A DNA stretch of 64,000 nt, from NCBI GenBank assembly GCA_902384585.1, contig CABMCJ010000004.1, forward strand, positions 62,001 to 126,000, in the 5' to 3' direction. The translations under genes and the position numbers were made by a program. Under the pieces are notes generated by a model. That model ran no database searches. It was not told the DNA's origin and saw only the letters and a list, made by a program, of their open reading frames with translations. Each line of letters starts with the position of its first letter. The stretch's first letter is position 1. This document shows positions 8,796-17,915 of this stretch, in pieces. The DNA comes from Candidatus Anstonella stagnisolia (GTDB taxonomy: Archaea > Micrarchaeota > Micrarchaeia > Anstonellales > Anstonellaceae).

Positions 8796-11700
8796 ATGCG
8801 TGGGCAGGCGACAGCATTACTTTTCTTCCTACTCCTAACTGTTCCCATCTCTTTTGCAATAGACGACCTGTGCGCGACGTGCGACCAGGTGGTGCTCCAG
8901 CCCACCGTAAGCGGCTCAATAATAACCGTGCAGGCAACGCACATAAGCCTGAAATACTACAACCAGTTGCAGCATTTACAAAAGCAGTCGGACTACCAGG
9001 ATTTGAGCAAGATAAACATACCTCCCGACGTTGTGGCAAAGGCATTTGATTCCCAGCTTGAGCCCCTAAAGGATGCCCCATTGCACTTCAAGCTTGAGGA
9101 TGCCCCCCTCGTGGATTCCTCAAACGCAGTTGCGTGCGACCCCGTAAATACAAATGCAGAGGGAGTTGCAGTTTGCGACGTAAAGTTTTATCGGAATGCA
9201 GACGGCAAGGCAGAGGAAACGTCCAAGCTGAGCAGGTGCAAGACCCTCCTTATTACATATGACGGATATTCCAATGGCATCACTTACAAACCCTCAATGG
9301 CACAGGTGGTGCTGTGCGGCGAGAACAACAATGCACTTGCCCAGATAGGCAAGGACATCACAAACGAGATAGACAATAGGCGCAACGACTGCGTGCCAGT
9401 CTTCATACTATTAGGGATACTGCTTGCAGCAATGTATTACTCAGGCAAAAACCCGCTTTCCCTCTTTGACATCACCACCCCAAGGCTGCCTGCGACAAGG
9501 AAATTCCGCATGGCAAAGACAGGAGTGATGGTGGGCTTTACAGAAAAAGGCTTGATGAACACGGCAATAATGAACAAGGCGCGCGATGCGCTTGCAGGCA
9601 CGATTGCTGCGAGCCTTGCATCTCAGAAATTAAAAGATGGGAAAAAACTTACTGCAAACGACCGGCGCGAAATAAAAAAAACCGTAAAGGACATACTTGA
9701 CGGCAAAGGCAAATACTCAGGCCTCAAGACACCTGCAGAAAAATCAGAAGCATTCGCAAAATTCATAGAGGTCAAATTTGGCGAGGGCAAGAAGGCCGAG
9801 CAGGCAACCCGTGCAGTGCAGGAACTTCTTGCGCTTTGGGCGATTGCGGATGAGGACAAGAAAAAGGCGGGATTTGCAAGAGGAGGCTACAATGCTGATG
9901 TAGCAAAGCATGTTGAAGACGAAATGAGACGACTGAGCGGCGACCACGCATTCGTGCGCGGCAGCAGGGCAGGCAAAAGAATAACAGAATTTGCTACAGG
10001 CACGATTACAGCCAAGGGCAGAACCTATAGATTTCTCCCCAGTTTCGCCAATTTCACCAACGTCCCTATAATAAAACAAACCCTGGGCAACGCAATGATT
10101 GCAACTGCCCAAAACCTCAACGTATGGGCGGCAATGCGCCGCGCAAAGCGCGAGGCTGCAGGTTCAGTTGTGGGGAACATCGCGCGCAAATCTGGCGTAA
10201 CAAAAAATACCCCTGTGCTGGGCCGCATGCTTGGCAAAACAATTGACAAGTACGACCCAAGGAACAAAAAACTCTCAACTTTCATGGACCCTGTATACAA
10301 GCTTGCGCGCGATGCAGTAGATACGCAGCATGCGCTCAGTGAGGAGCAGGTGCGCGAAATACTTGCAAGGACGCTGGCGACTGACGAGAAAAACCTCTCA
10401 GAACTTGCGGTCTGGACGCGCGACCAAAAAACAAACCGCCTCATATTGGCAATCAACAAGGAAGCGGCAGACCATTTGAAAAGTCTCGCAGACCAAGAAA
10501 AAATGCATGTACTTGCAGAAACACTTGCAATACTGAACCAGCTTAACAAGTACCATTCAGAAGCAGAAAAATACAATTATAATGAGAGCCTCGCACGCAT
10601 TGCAGCGCTTGCCAAAGAAATAAACGGCAGGGAAACTTTCAGCAAAAGCGAAATCGGAGTTTATGCCGGCAGGCTGGCTGCAATAAACGAGCTTGGGCAC
10701 GGGCTTTACGTGCTGGATGCAGCGGGCAATTCCGTGCATGACACAGACGGCAAATTAATCCCGATAATCTCTACAAAAGAACATTTATTCACCACAGGCG
10801 CAGATGCAACTGCCTTCAAAAGCGAACTGGCTGCCCACAGCTTGGTCTCTGATTTTGCCAAATTTGACGTAAGCAAGGCAACCCGCCTGGAAAATGGCAA
10901 GTCAGTAAGTTTCTCTGCAGGCGACAAGCTTTATCACGTTTCAAAAAGCGATGATAAACTGAATGTGCTCGTAGAGCACACCAAAAGCACCCATTTCATT
11001 GACCCTAAAGTCGTAAGGGACGCAACCGAGAAAATAAGGGCGCACATAGAAAGGGACATAGAAAGTGCAGACTTTCACACCCAAGTGGGCGCCTCAATGT
11101 ATTACAACCTACTTGAGAACATTGCAATGGGCTCCCATGCAAGTGAAACAGAGATGCAGAGCGCGCAGCTTTGGCTGCTCACAATACTAAGGAGGACTGC
11201 GGGCTTCCAGGAGGACGTGCAGGAGCAGCGCTTTGCCAACAAGGCTGACTTTGACAAAAGAGTAAAGCTCATAGAAAAAATACAAGAGCTAGCCAAACAA
11301 GTGCAGGATGGGGACTTCCTGGGCAAAACAAAGGGCAGGGACGGCGAAGCCTTCAGGGACAAGCTCAGGGGAGTGCTTTCTGAAGACTCTGAAATAAAGA
11401 AACTGATGTTCCGCATTGACCACGACCACCTTGAAATGTGCCTTGATACCTTGAGGCGCAGGGACATAATGGATTCTTTCATCAAGAAGGACACCTGCAT
11501 AAAGTTGAGGGAAGCGGAAACCAAAAAGAATTCAGAAAATTCCATAATGCGGCTGCTTGACATGGAATACCAGCATGAGGTAGCCACGCGCCAATTTTCC
11601 AGCAAGATATTTGGCTATGCTGAAAAAATCGCAGCCATGAAAGCAGATGACCCAGAGCGCATAACCAAAGCCGAAAGGCTGGCTGTTGTGATGAGGACAG

Positions 11701-11876
11701 TAAGCGATCCAGAATATGTGAAAACAGATGAGGCAAAGAAGAAAGCAAAGGACCATCAGATTGTCTCCCGTGATATAGGGGACTTCAAATTTGCAGCAGA
11801 GGAATTCCGCCCAATGCGCATGGCATTTGAGCGCATTATTGGCAAAATGGAAAGCAAGTTCAGCGATGAGTCATAG
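8796..11876 (+). CDS. large signal-peptide, single-TM protein with about 800-residue helical interior domain
   Basis: This 1026-aa protein starts with a signal peptide (MRGQATALLFFLLLTVPISFA). Residues about 22-198 form a small extracytoplasmic domain with several cysteines (DLCATCDQ). One membrane helix follows (CVPVFILLGILLAAMYYSG, about 198-216). The remaining 800 residues are Lys/Glu/Ala-rich and largely helical, presumably cytoplasmic, without a Walker motif or other catalytic signature I can see. It is the first gene of the plus-strand arm opposite the six membrane paralogues. The reading frame stays open after its TAG stop and joins the next ORF in the same frame 33 nt later. The family is unknown; a scaffold or anchor of a membrane machine is a guess. 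Confidence 0.75.
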   Translation: MRGQATALLFFLLLTVPISFAIDDLCATCDQVVLQPTVSGSIITVQATHISLKYYNQLQHLQKQSDYQDLSKINIPPDVVAKAFDSQLEPLKDAPLHFKLEDAPLVDSSNAVACDPVNTNAEGVAVCDVKFYRNADGKAEETSKLSRCKTLLITYDGYSNGITYKPSMAQVVLCGENNNALAQIGKDITNEIDNRRNDCVPVFILLGILLAAMYYSGKNPLSLFDITTPRLPATRKFRMAKTGVMVGFTEKGLMNTAIMNKARDALAGTIAASLASQKLKDGKKLTANDRREIKKTVKDILDGKGKYSGLKTPAEKSEAFAKFIEVKFGEGKKAEQATRAVQELLALWAIADEDKKKAGFARGGYNADVAKHVEDEMRRLSGDHAFVRGSRAGKRITEFATGTITAKGRTYRFLPSFANFTNVPIIKQTLGNAMIATAQNLNVWAAMRRAKREAAGSVVGNIARKSGVTKNTPVLGRMLGKTIDKYDPRNKKLSTFMDPVYKLARDAVDTQHALSEEQVREILARTLATDEKNLSELAVWTRDQKTNRLILAINKEAADHLKSLADQEKMHVLAETLAILNQLNKYHSEAEKYNYNESLARIAALAKEINGRETFSKSEIGVYAGRLAAINELGHGLYVLDAAGNSVHDTDGKLIPIISTKEHLFTTGADATAFKSELAAHSLVSDFAKFDVSKATRLENGKSVSFSAGDKLYHVSKSDDKLNVLVEHTKSTHFIDPKVVRDATEKIRAHIERDIESADFHTQVGASMYYNLLENIAMGSHASETEMQSAQLWLLTILRRTAGFQEDVQEQRFANKADFDKRVKLIEKIQELAKQVQDGDFLGKTKGRDGEAFRDKLRGVLSEDSEIKKLMFRIDHDHLEMCLDTLRRRDIMDSFIKKDTCIKLREAETKKNSENSIMRLLDMEYQHEVATRQFSSKIFGYAEKIAAMKADDPERITKAERLAVVMRTVSDPEYVKTDEAKKKAKDHQIVSRDIGDFKFAAEEFRPMRMAFERIIGKMESKFSDES

Positions 11877-11909
11877 TTCCACCGCTGGAGCATAGTTAGG
11901 CTCAACGGC

Positions 11910-14762
11910 ATGATTGAGCATGACGAGAACACAAACCTCTACGGCTATTACTACCGCATGTACGAAAAGAACACCAACAACCTGCAGTGGCTCACGAACT
12001 GGTGGCTTGCAGAGCACGAAGACGGCCAGAAAAAGCTGAAAGAGCTGAAAGAATCCAAAATCAGCGAAGATGACCTCAAGACCCTAGGCAAGGACGATTA
12101 CCACAAGCTCATGGAACGCGGCGTGAAATACATAGACCTGAAGAAAGGGCTGTGGATTACGGACACGGACTTCCACACGCATCCCATGGCAATTCTGGAT
12201 GCGAATGCGCTGGTTGGTTGCCTGAAATCTAATGCGCATGGCGAGCTGGAATTTGATAACAACAAAGTTGCAAAAGCATGGGTGGAGAAATGGAAGGCAT
12301 TGCAGTACATGCCAATCACATCCGTATCAGAACGCCCCCTGAACTTCTACCTGCTCACCAATTTGTCGATGCCGGACATGCAAGGCCATCAGGAAGCAAG
12401 GAAGAATGACAAAGGCGAAGAGGAATGGTCAAGGATTCCAAACAGCAAGGAAGGATTGCAGCTTCTTGGAAACCTATCTGGCCACTTAAAGCCAACGCAA
12501 AAACCGAAACTGGATGATACAGGAAAGCCAATAATGCAAGCAGGCAGGCAAATAATGGAGACACTAATGGACACCCGCAAGCCTGACATATACGGCAAGC
12601 AGGCAAACGACATACGCACAAGCTATATGCAAAACCATTACATGCTCGTGCCGCGCGATTTGTTCCTCGAATCTGAAGATTTCAGGAGCGCAAGAAGCTC
12701 AGGTGGCAAAATAGGCAAGCTGTTTGGAAGCAAATACCCCGAACTGCTGCAAATGCCCGGCGGATTCATGGGCAAAGTATTTGGAGAGGAAAAATACCGC
12801 GAAAAAATCCAAAAGCACGTGGGCGGCTTCATAGAGGAAGTCAGCCTTGGGGCAACCTACTACAATTCGCTTCGCCTGCAAAGCTGGTTTGAAACGCAGG
12901 CGCGCATGCGCACTGCGCTTGACGATTTCAACAGGTCACTTGCACGCAGCGACAGCGACTTTGTAAGCGACAGCTGGAAAGAGGCTGAAAAAACAGAAGG
13001 GTCAGCAAGGAAGAAATACGAGTCTTTGCTAAACGAGCGAAACGAGGCGCAGCAAGCCCTCAATGCCATAATGAAACGTGCGCACACCAAGGCAGAGCTT
13101 AAGCTTGCGGAAGATGCGCTTAAGGTTGCCAAACAAGCTGCCAAAAATGCAGAAAATGCATACAAGGACTCGCTAAAAGCATGGAAGCAAAACAAGGATG
13201 ACCTTGAGGCAGACCGCAACATGTTCAGGCTCAAGCAAACCCTGTGGGACTACTATCAGGTTTCAGAGCGCGCATCCATGAGGGATCCAAGGGCAGGCAG
13301 CACCAGCGTAGGCACCAGCCAGCCCTTCCCGACAGGTTACCATACAGGTCAGCAAATGTACGAGCCTGTCGAAGCGGTATTCGGCTTTGGGATACTTCCG
13401 GACCAGGATGCGCTGCACCGCTTCACATACCGCCTTGCATACCGCGTAAATTATTCGTTCGTAACGCACACGAGGGGTGCATACGGCATGCTTGCAGGCT
13501 ACCCTGTAAGAAGCGACATATACGAAGGACCCCCCACTGCGCAAAACTATGCAATCACGGAAGCGCTGCGCACGCTTTTCAAGCCCGGCGGCAGCTGGAT
13601 TTCAACGAACTGGAGAGCACCCTACGTGCGCGAAATGTCAGAATACACGCATCCGCTGCAGCACAAGCATTTCCTTGGGATTGGAATAGCGGAGTCGGCT
13701 GGCACGTATGAAAGCAAGATGATGCCCCTCACTTTCAAGGCACCTGGCTCAACAGATGAGCACGAGGCGGCCGTCCGGTTTAAGATGCTAAAAGAAGGCA
13801 AGACGAAGAAGGAAATAGACACTTACCTTGCCCGTGAAGACTATGCATTTGGCGAGACAGCAGAGCGCAAGCACAAGCGCCTATTGCAACAGCAAGTATC
13901 AGATGAGCTGGACGAAAATGGCCAGCCAGTGATTCTAAACAAATACAAGCAGCCCTGGTACGTAAAAATCCCTATTGTAAAGGACGTGCTTGGCGAAACC
14001 TATTATTCCATCATAAACCGTACTGGTGACAAATACACCGCGCACGGCGAACGCATGAGGGACTATGAGTTTTACACAATGAGTTACCGCAATTATGAAA
14101 AAGCCTTCCCGCCAGGAATGAACTTCCTTGACTGGCAAGAAAGGCAGCACCTTGCGCCCCGCCTTGCAAGTTACGCCCTTAGCTTTGGCAGTTTGGCAAG
14201 GAATGCCGGCACGCTCCAGCTTGCACTGTCAAAAGAAGGCGGCAGGGCGGAATCTTATGCCTCCCTGCTGCGACGCGATGCAAATGCAGATGTAACCGTG
14301 GCAACCATGAACCTTATTTCACTTGCAGCAAGCCGCGAGCACGAAATACGCATATTCTCGCCCTTCCAGTTCACCCCGACCATAATCGCAATGAGCCCTG
14401 GCTGGGGGGCAACAAAGTTCATATTTTCAAAGGTAAGCGATTCTGTTAAAGGAATGAAAGGCAGCGGCCCGCTCACCATGGAACGGGCTTGGAACTACAT
14501 GGCACCGGCATTCCAGAAGAACTGGTATGAAAACAGGGTGCAGTGCTCCAACGGGCATCTTCACCTTCGAGGCACAGGATGCCCGCACTGCCAGGCTTTG
14601 TCAGCCAGGGGCGCCATAATGGAAGAAATAGAAGAAGACCACAGCGCCACATTAAAAGAAGTGCACAAAGAACACGAGGAAATGGCAATGAACATGCGCA
14701 AAAAGGAAGCAGCGCTTGCAAAGACTTTCCACGAGCGTGCATTAATAAAAAAAGCAGCATAA
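11910..14762 (+). CDS. large protein with coiled coil and C-terminal zinc ribbon
   Basis: This 950-aa protein lacks a signal peptide and membrane helices. Residues about 350-440 are an Ala/Lys/Glu-rich coiled coil; the middle (about 450-850) is rich in Tyr, Trp and Pro and may be a folded beta-containing domain; near residue 880 there is a zinc-ribbon pair (CSNGHLHLRGTGCPHC) followed by a charged helical tail. No ATPase or nuclease motif is visible. It lies 33 nt after the TAG of the 1026-aa gene, in the same frame, and I see no good Shine-Dalgarno before its ATG. It may therefore be the second half of one interrupted or read-through gene. Family unknown. Confidence 0.7.
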   Translation: MIEHDENTNLYGYYYRMYEKNTNNLQWLTNWWLAEHEDGQKKLKELKESKISEDDLKTLGKDDYHKLMERGVKYIDLKKGLWITDTDFHTHPMAILDANALVGCLKSNAHGELEFDNNKVAKAWVEKWKALQYMPITSVSERPLNFYLLTNLSMPDMQGHQEARKNDKGEEEWSRIPNSKEGLQLLGNLSGHLKPTQKPKLDDTGKPIMQAGRQIMETLMDTRKPDIYGKQANDIRTSYMQNHYMLVPRDLFLESEDFRSARSSGGKIGKLFGSKYPELLQMPGGFMGKVFGEEKYREKIQKHVGGFIEEVSLGATYYNSLRLQSWFETQARMRTALDDFNRSLARSDSDFVSDSWKEAEKTEGSARKKYESLLNERNEAQQALNAIMKRAHTKAELKLAEDALKVAKQAAKNAENAYKDSLKAWKQNKDDLEADRNMFRLKQTLWDYYQVSERASMRDPRAGSTSVGTSQPFPTGYHTGQQMYEPVEAVFGFGILPDQDALHRFTYRLAYRVNYSFVTHTRGAYGMLAGYPVRSDIYEGPPTAQNYAITEALRTLFKPGGSWISTNWRAPYVREMSEYTHPLQHKHFLGIGIAESAGTYESKMMPLTFKAPGSTDEHEAAVRFKMLKEGKTKKEIDTYLAREDYAFGETAERKHKRLLQQQVSDELDENGQPVILNKYKQPWYVKIPIVKDVLGETYYSIINRTGDKYTAHGERMRDYEFYTMSYRNYEKAFPPGMNFLDWQERQHLAPRLASYALSFGSLARNAGTLQLALSKEGGRAESYASLLRRDANADVTVATMNLISLAASREHEIRIFSPFQFTPTIIAMSPGWGATKFIFSKVSDSVKGMKGSGPLTMERAWNYMAPAFQKNWYENRVQCSNGHLHLRGTGCPHCQALSARGAIMEEIEEDHSATLKEVHKEHEEMAMNMRKKEAALAKTFHERALIKKAA

Positions 14763-14786
14763 TCCAACCAACGCAGGTGAAAAACC

Positions 14787-16955
14787 TTGAAAAAATTCCT
14801 ATTCCCAATCCTGATAGCACTAATCCTGTTCGGCTGCATCACGGTTACGGATGCGCAGAAAATAAAGAAGCCGGCTGAAAAAACAAAAATTTTCGAGAAC
14901 GTTGAGGATTTGTGCTCGGACATTGGCGGCCCCACCCCGTGCACGTGCATGGTGTGCGAAAACAAGTCCTCCCTCCTTGGGGATTTGCTGCCCAAAATAA
15001 GCGAAAACACCCTAAAGGGCGGCAAGTGCGAGCTAATCCCGTGCAACAATGAAATCTTTGACAAGGTCCTAAACGACGAAAAAGACAACAAATTCCCGCA
15101 AAAGTTTCTCCTTGGGCAGGGCGCAAGCTTTGCGGAGTTCAAGAGTGCAAACCAATACTGCAACAATTCCCTCTCCCTGGCTGTAAAATGGATGGTGGGC
15201 GACAAGCAGCCTCCAATAACGCCCCTTGGCAGCCGCGCAGCATGCTTCCTTGAGCGGAATGTAATCCCGCTTTACATATACTATACAAAAGGGGCTGCAA
15301 TAAGCGCGCAGGCAGCAACCGACATAGGCACCCAGCTTAAGGATGCAGGCCCAGTAATAGTTACGACCGAAATAAATTTTGATTCGTCCGACGCATCCGC
15401 AGTTTCAAAAGTGAAAGACCAAATAAACGCATACAAGGCAGCATGCCCCAAATGCCTTGTTGCACTCTCCCCAAAAGACATGGATTTGGAAGCAGTGGAA
15501 AAGTTCCACTCGGACACAACAGTTTGGAATAAAATAGACATGATAGGGCAGGGCATAATGCTGAACAAGGACACAAACGGCATATGCGAACCTGAGGCGC
15601 TTATTGGAAAGCGCATGGTTTTTGCAAAGAAAATGCTCAACACATACCACAAGCCCACGATATGGCTTTATGTAGGCATTTCAACAGGCACGCAGGACCC
15701 GGATGGCAATGCCGGATGCACGTTCACTGACAAGAGCGTTGCAAAGGCGTACGAATACATGATGGGCACTATGCAGCCCCTTATCTCCTCAGGCGTAATC
15801 GGATATTCCCCATACGCATTCGTGGATGGCACAAACCCGCTTGAATGCACCGGGGATGCCTGCAACTTCGGCCTCATGGATTCCGATGGGAAGGAAAAGG
15901 AGCCGCAATTCAGCTCATGGTTCGCGGACTGCCAGTATTATACGCAGGAAGACGCCCCAAGCTTTATTTCATATTCCACAAACGGGCTTGGCAACCGCTG
16001 CTCCTATGCGGACAACCAGAAGATGCTCACAAGATTGGTGAGCGAGGCAGGGGACGTGTACGAGCCGCCTGCGCTCAACATACAGCCCGTGAAATCAACA
16101 ATCGCATGCGACTCCTGCATAAGCTATGAAAAGGCGCTTCCAAGCAACTTCGGGACTGTTTCTGCAGTGGAGACCAGCATGTGCACGCAATACCCTGCCC
16201 TTGATGCGGTCCCGGACCGCTTTGACGTTTCCGCCCTCCTAATGCGCGCAATTTTCGCGCAGGAAAGCTCCTTTGATGCCTGCGCAATAAGCTATGTGCC
16301 TGCCAGCACAACGTGCGGCGGCATAGATTCAAGCGCAATAAGCTCCTGGAGCCCTTACAATACCCAGGCATGCCCCAACGTCCAGCCAAGCACTGACATG
16401 TACGTGGACACAAGCGTATCAAATTACAACGACCCCTCGGCGCGCTGCAAGAGCCGCTCCCAGATACCAGCAGGATACGTGGGTGCAAAGTGCAAGCCCT
16501 GCGCCTTCGGGATTTCCCAATGCATAGAGCTTCCAGGGCAGGAATACAAGAAAAGGGGCATGCAAATACCCGATGCAATAAAGCAATGCGGAGGGGAGAA
16601 TTACAATCCCTTCTCCCCAGGGGACAGCGCATGCTGCGGCTCCACAAAGCTCTACGATTACATCAAAAGTGCAAGGGACATAATAAGCAGCCACGATAAG
16701 CTTAGCACTGCAGCGGACAAGGAATGGTACGAGGCATACCTTGCGCTCATGTCCTACCATGGCGGCCCTGCGCGCACAAAATCAAAGGTCGACTATTACT
16801 ACAATAGCGGAAGCTCAAGCGATTCCTGCTACGAAAGCAACAAGGACACGCTTGTCGCATACCTCTCGGCGTGCGTGGACAACTACCCTGTCGGCGTGCT
16901 TGGGAAATACCAGGGGCTTGTGAACGTGTGCAACACGGATTGCAAGAAGAGCTAA
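14787..16955 (+). CDS. Cys-rich lipoprotein with lysozyme/lytic-transglycosylase-like domain
   Basis: This 722-aa protein begins at a TTG preceded by AGGTGA seven bases away, a strong archaeal site. The N-terminus is a lipoprotein signal with lipobox LFGC at residue 17, so it should be anchored outside. Residues about 155-385 alternate strands and helices (VIPLYIYY, VIVTTEINF, PTIWLYVGIS) in a way that resembles a glycosidase TIM barrel. Residues about 480-665 match the SLT/lysozyme layout: RAIFAQESSFDA with the catalytic-type Glu, FGISQ where GLMQ is usual, YNPFSPGDSACCG, and LALMSYHGG. Numerous cysteines suggest disulphides. In T4SS such enzymes (VirB1 type) open the wall; in an archaeon the substrate is unclear. 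Confidence 0.72.
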   Translation: MKKFLFPILIALILFGCITVTDAQKIKKPAEKTKIFENVEDLCSDIGGPTPCTCMVCENKSSLLGDLLPKISENTLKGGKCELIPCNNEIFDKVLNDEKDNKFPQKFLLGQGASFAEFKSANQYCNNSLSLAVKWMVGDKQPPITPLGSRAACFLERNVIPLYIYYTKGAAISAQAATDIGTQLKDAGPVIVTTEINFDSSDASAVSKVKDQINAYKAACPKCLVALSPKDMDLEAVEKFHSDTTVWNKIDMIGQGIMLNKDTNGICEPEALIGKRMVFAKKMLNTYHKPTIWLYVGISTGTQDPDGNAGCTFTDKSVAKAYEYMMGTMQPLISSGVIGYSPYAFVDGTNPLECTGDACNFGLMDSDGKEKEPQFSSWFADCQYYTQEDAPSFISYSTNGLGNRCSYADNQKMLTRLVSEAGDVYEPPALNIQPVKSTIACDSCISYEKALPSNFGTVSAVETSMCTQYPALDAVPDRFDVSALLMRAIFAQESSFDACAISYVPASTTCGGIDSSAISSWSPYNTQACPNVQPSTDMYVDTSVSNYNDPSARCKSRSQIPAGYVGAKCKPCAFGISQCIELPGQEYKKRGMQIPDAIKQCGGENYNPFSPGDSACCGSTKLYDYIKSARDIISSHDKLSTAADKEWYEAYLALMSYHGGPARTKSKVDYYYNSGSSSDSCYESNKDTLVAYLSACVDNYPVGVLGKYQGLVNVCNTDCKKS

Positions 16956-16981
16956 AAAGAAAATCAATGAAAATTAAAAGA

Positions 16982-17105
16982 GCCCGCCAAAGAAAATAAG
17001 GCGCCAGGCGCTGCCCCTAATTAAAAGAAAAAGCCCGGCACTAGCCCGCTAATCAAAATAAAAAATCAGAAACGCTCCCGCTAATTAAAAGAAAAATAAA
17101 AAATT
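16982..17105. repeat. degenerate tandem repeat, four units of about 31 bp
   Basis: Four units beginning at about 16982, 17013, 17044 and 17076 share a GCCCGCTAATTAAAAGAAAAA-like core (GC-rich head, A-rich tail). They fill the gap between two convergent genes (16955 and 17116). A fifth decayed unit may start at the end of the lipoprotein gene. Units are imperfect and there are no unique spacers, so this is not a CRISPR. The A-rich tails on one strand are T-rich on the other, which could serve as terminators for the minus-strand direction. Confidence 0.6.
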
Positions 17106-17115
17106 AGAAAAAAGC

Positions 17116-17571
17116 CTAATTCTCTTCGTGCGTGTGCGTGCTTTCGTGCGCCTGCGCAGTCTCTTTTTCCCTTTCCATCTCAAGCATTTGCTTGCTTCTC
17201 ATGGTGTCTTTGGGGAAGTGCCTTCCGCGCATGAAGAAATTCTTCTCGTAGGTCTTTGCCTCGAACTTGCTTGCGATTATGTCGCAAATACCCTCGGTGT
17301 CAAAGTCCTTGCATGAGAATATGTCAAAGCTCATGTAGCCCTTTTCAACAAAGGTGTGCGTGCTTATGTGCGATTCCGCAATCAGCACAATGCCCGATAC
17401 CCCCCAGTCCTCAGGCTTAAGCCCGCTGTACGAAAATACGTACGGCGGCATGATTTTTGTCATTCCCATCAGTGCAGGCAGTTCGCTCAAAAAAGCGTGA
17501 ATATAATTTACGTCCTTCAGTTTTTTCTTGTTGCATCCATACATGTCGATTGTCAAGTGTGGTCCAAACAT
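17116..17571 (-). CDS. speH: S-adenosylmethionine decarboxylase proenzyme
   Basis: This 151-aa protein is the prokaryotic-type AdoMet decarboxylase, which makes decarboxylated AdoMet, the aminopropyl donor for spermidine and related polyamines. The self-cleavage and pyruvoyl-forming site is visible as IAESHISTHTF (about residues 64-74), with cleavage expected between Glu and Ser. A nearby SFDIFSC segment matches the YxxxDxFxC region of the family. Length is slightly above the usual 120-140 because of a charged, His-rich tail. A GGAGG lies about 11 nt before the ATG, and a TTTATAAA box at 17641-17648 would give a leader of roughly 45 nt. It is a single-gene unit. Confidence 0.9.
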   Translation of the reverse strand: MFGPHLTIDMYGCNKKKLKDVNYIHAFLSELPALMGMTKIMPPYVFSYSGLKPEDWGVSGIVLIAESHISTHTFVEKGYMSFDIFSCKDFDTEGICDIIASKFEAKTYEKNFFMRGRHFPKDTMRSKQMLEMEREKETAQAHESTHTHEEN

Positions 17572-17915
17572 CTGCGTCGTTTCCTCCTGGAACTCACCCT
17601 ATTGCGGGTTAAATTCTGAAGGATATTGCTTGCGGCATCATTTATAAATCTTTGTTTTTTTGGGGCTGTTTGGAGCCTTAAAACGCCTCCAAACTCAAAT
17701 GAGAGCCTCAATAGCTTCTTTTGCCAAAAACAAACGATTTATAGCGTCTTTTTCCCATTTTGGTGCTGTAATAGCGTTTTTAGCCCAATTTGCGCTTCAT
17801 TCCTTTCTTTTGCCTCAAAAAAAGCACTACAATGCGCAATTTTTCCACGTGAAAATTTTGCACAAATTTTCCCCTTTCCGCGCACTTTCTTAAACTCATC
17901 CGCCCCAATGCATGC
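17572..17915. other. 344-bp divergent intergenic region with degenerate 30-bp repeats
   Basis: This gap carries two promoters pointing outward: a TTTATAAA at 17641-17648 for the AdoMet decarboxylase and TTCTTAAAC about 25 nt before the zinc-ribbon gene. Between them lie an 8-bp inverted repeat (GTTTGGAG at 17668 and CTCCAAAC at 17687) and three units spaced exactly 30 bp (17711, 17741, 17771). I see no convincing protein or tRNA in it; the ORFs listed there have random-looking composition. Confidence 0.55.
17711..17800. repeat. three degenerate direct repeats with exact 30-bp period
   Basis: Each unit starts with ATAGCKTYTTTTNSCC (17711 ATAGCTTCTTTTGCC, 17741 ATAGCGTCTTTTTCCC, 17771 ATAGCGTTTTTAGCCC). 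Only the first half of each unit is conserved. The spacing is about three helical turns, which would place bound proteins on one face of the DNA. Confidence 0.5.

Noticed and set aside
11874-11876. pyrrolysine codon
   Set aside because: mcm, the S2P gene and mre11 also end in TAG, and no pyl genes are visible; kept only as a frame-junction finding.
16982-17105. possible CRISPR array
   Set aside because: Units are degenerate, have no unique spacers of constant length, and no cas genes are in the window.
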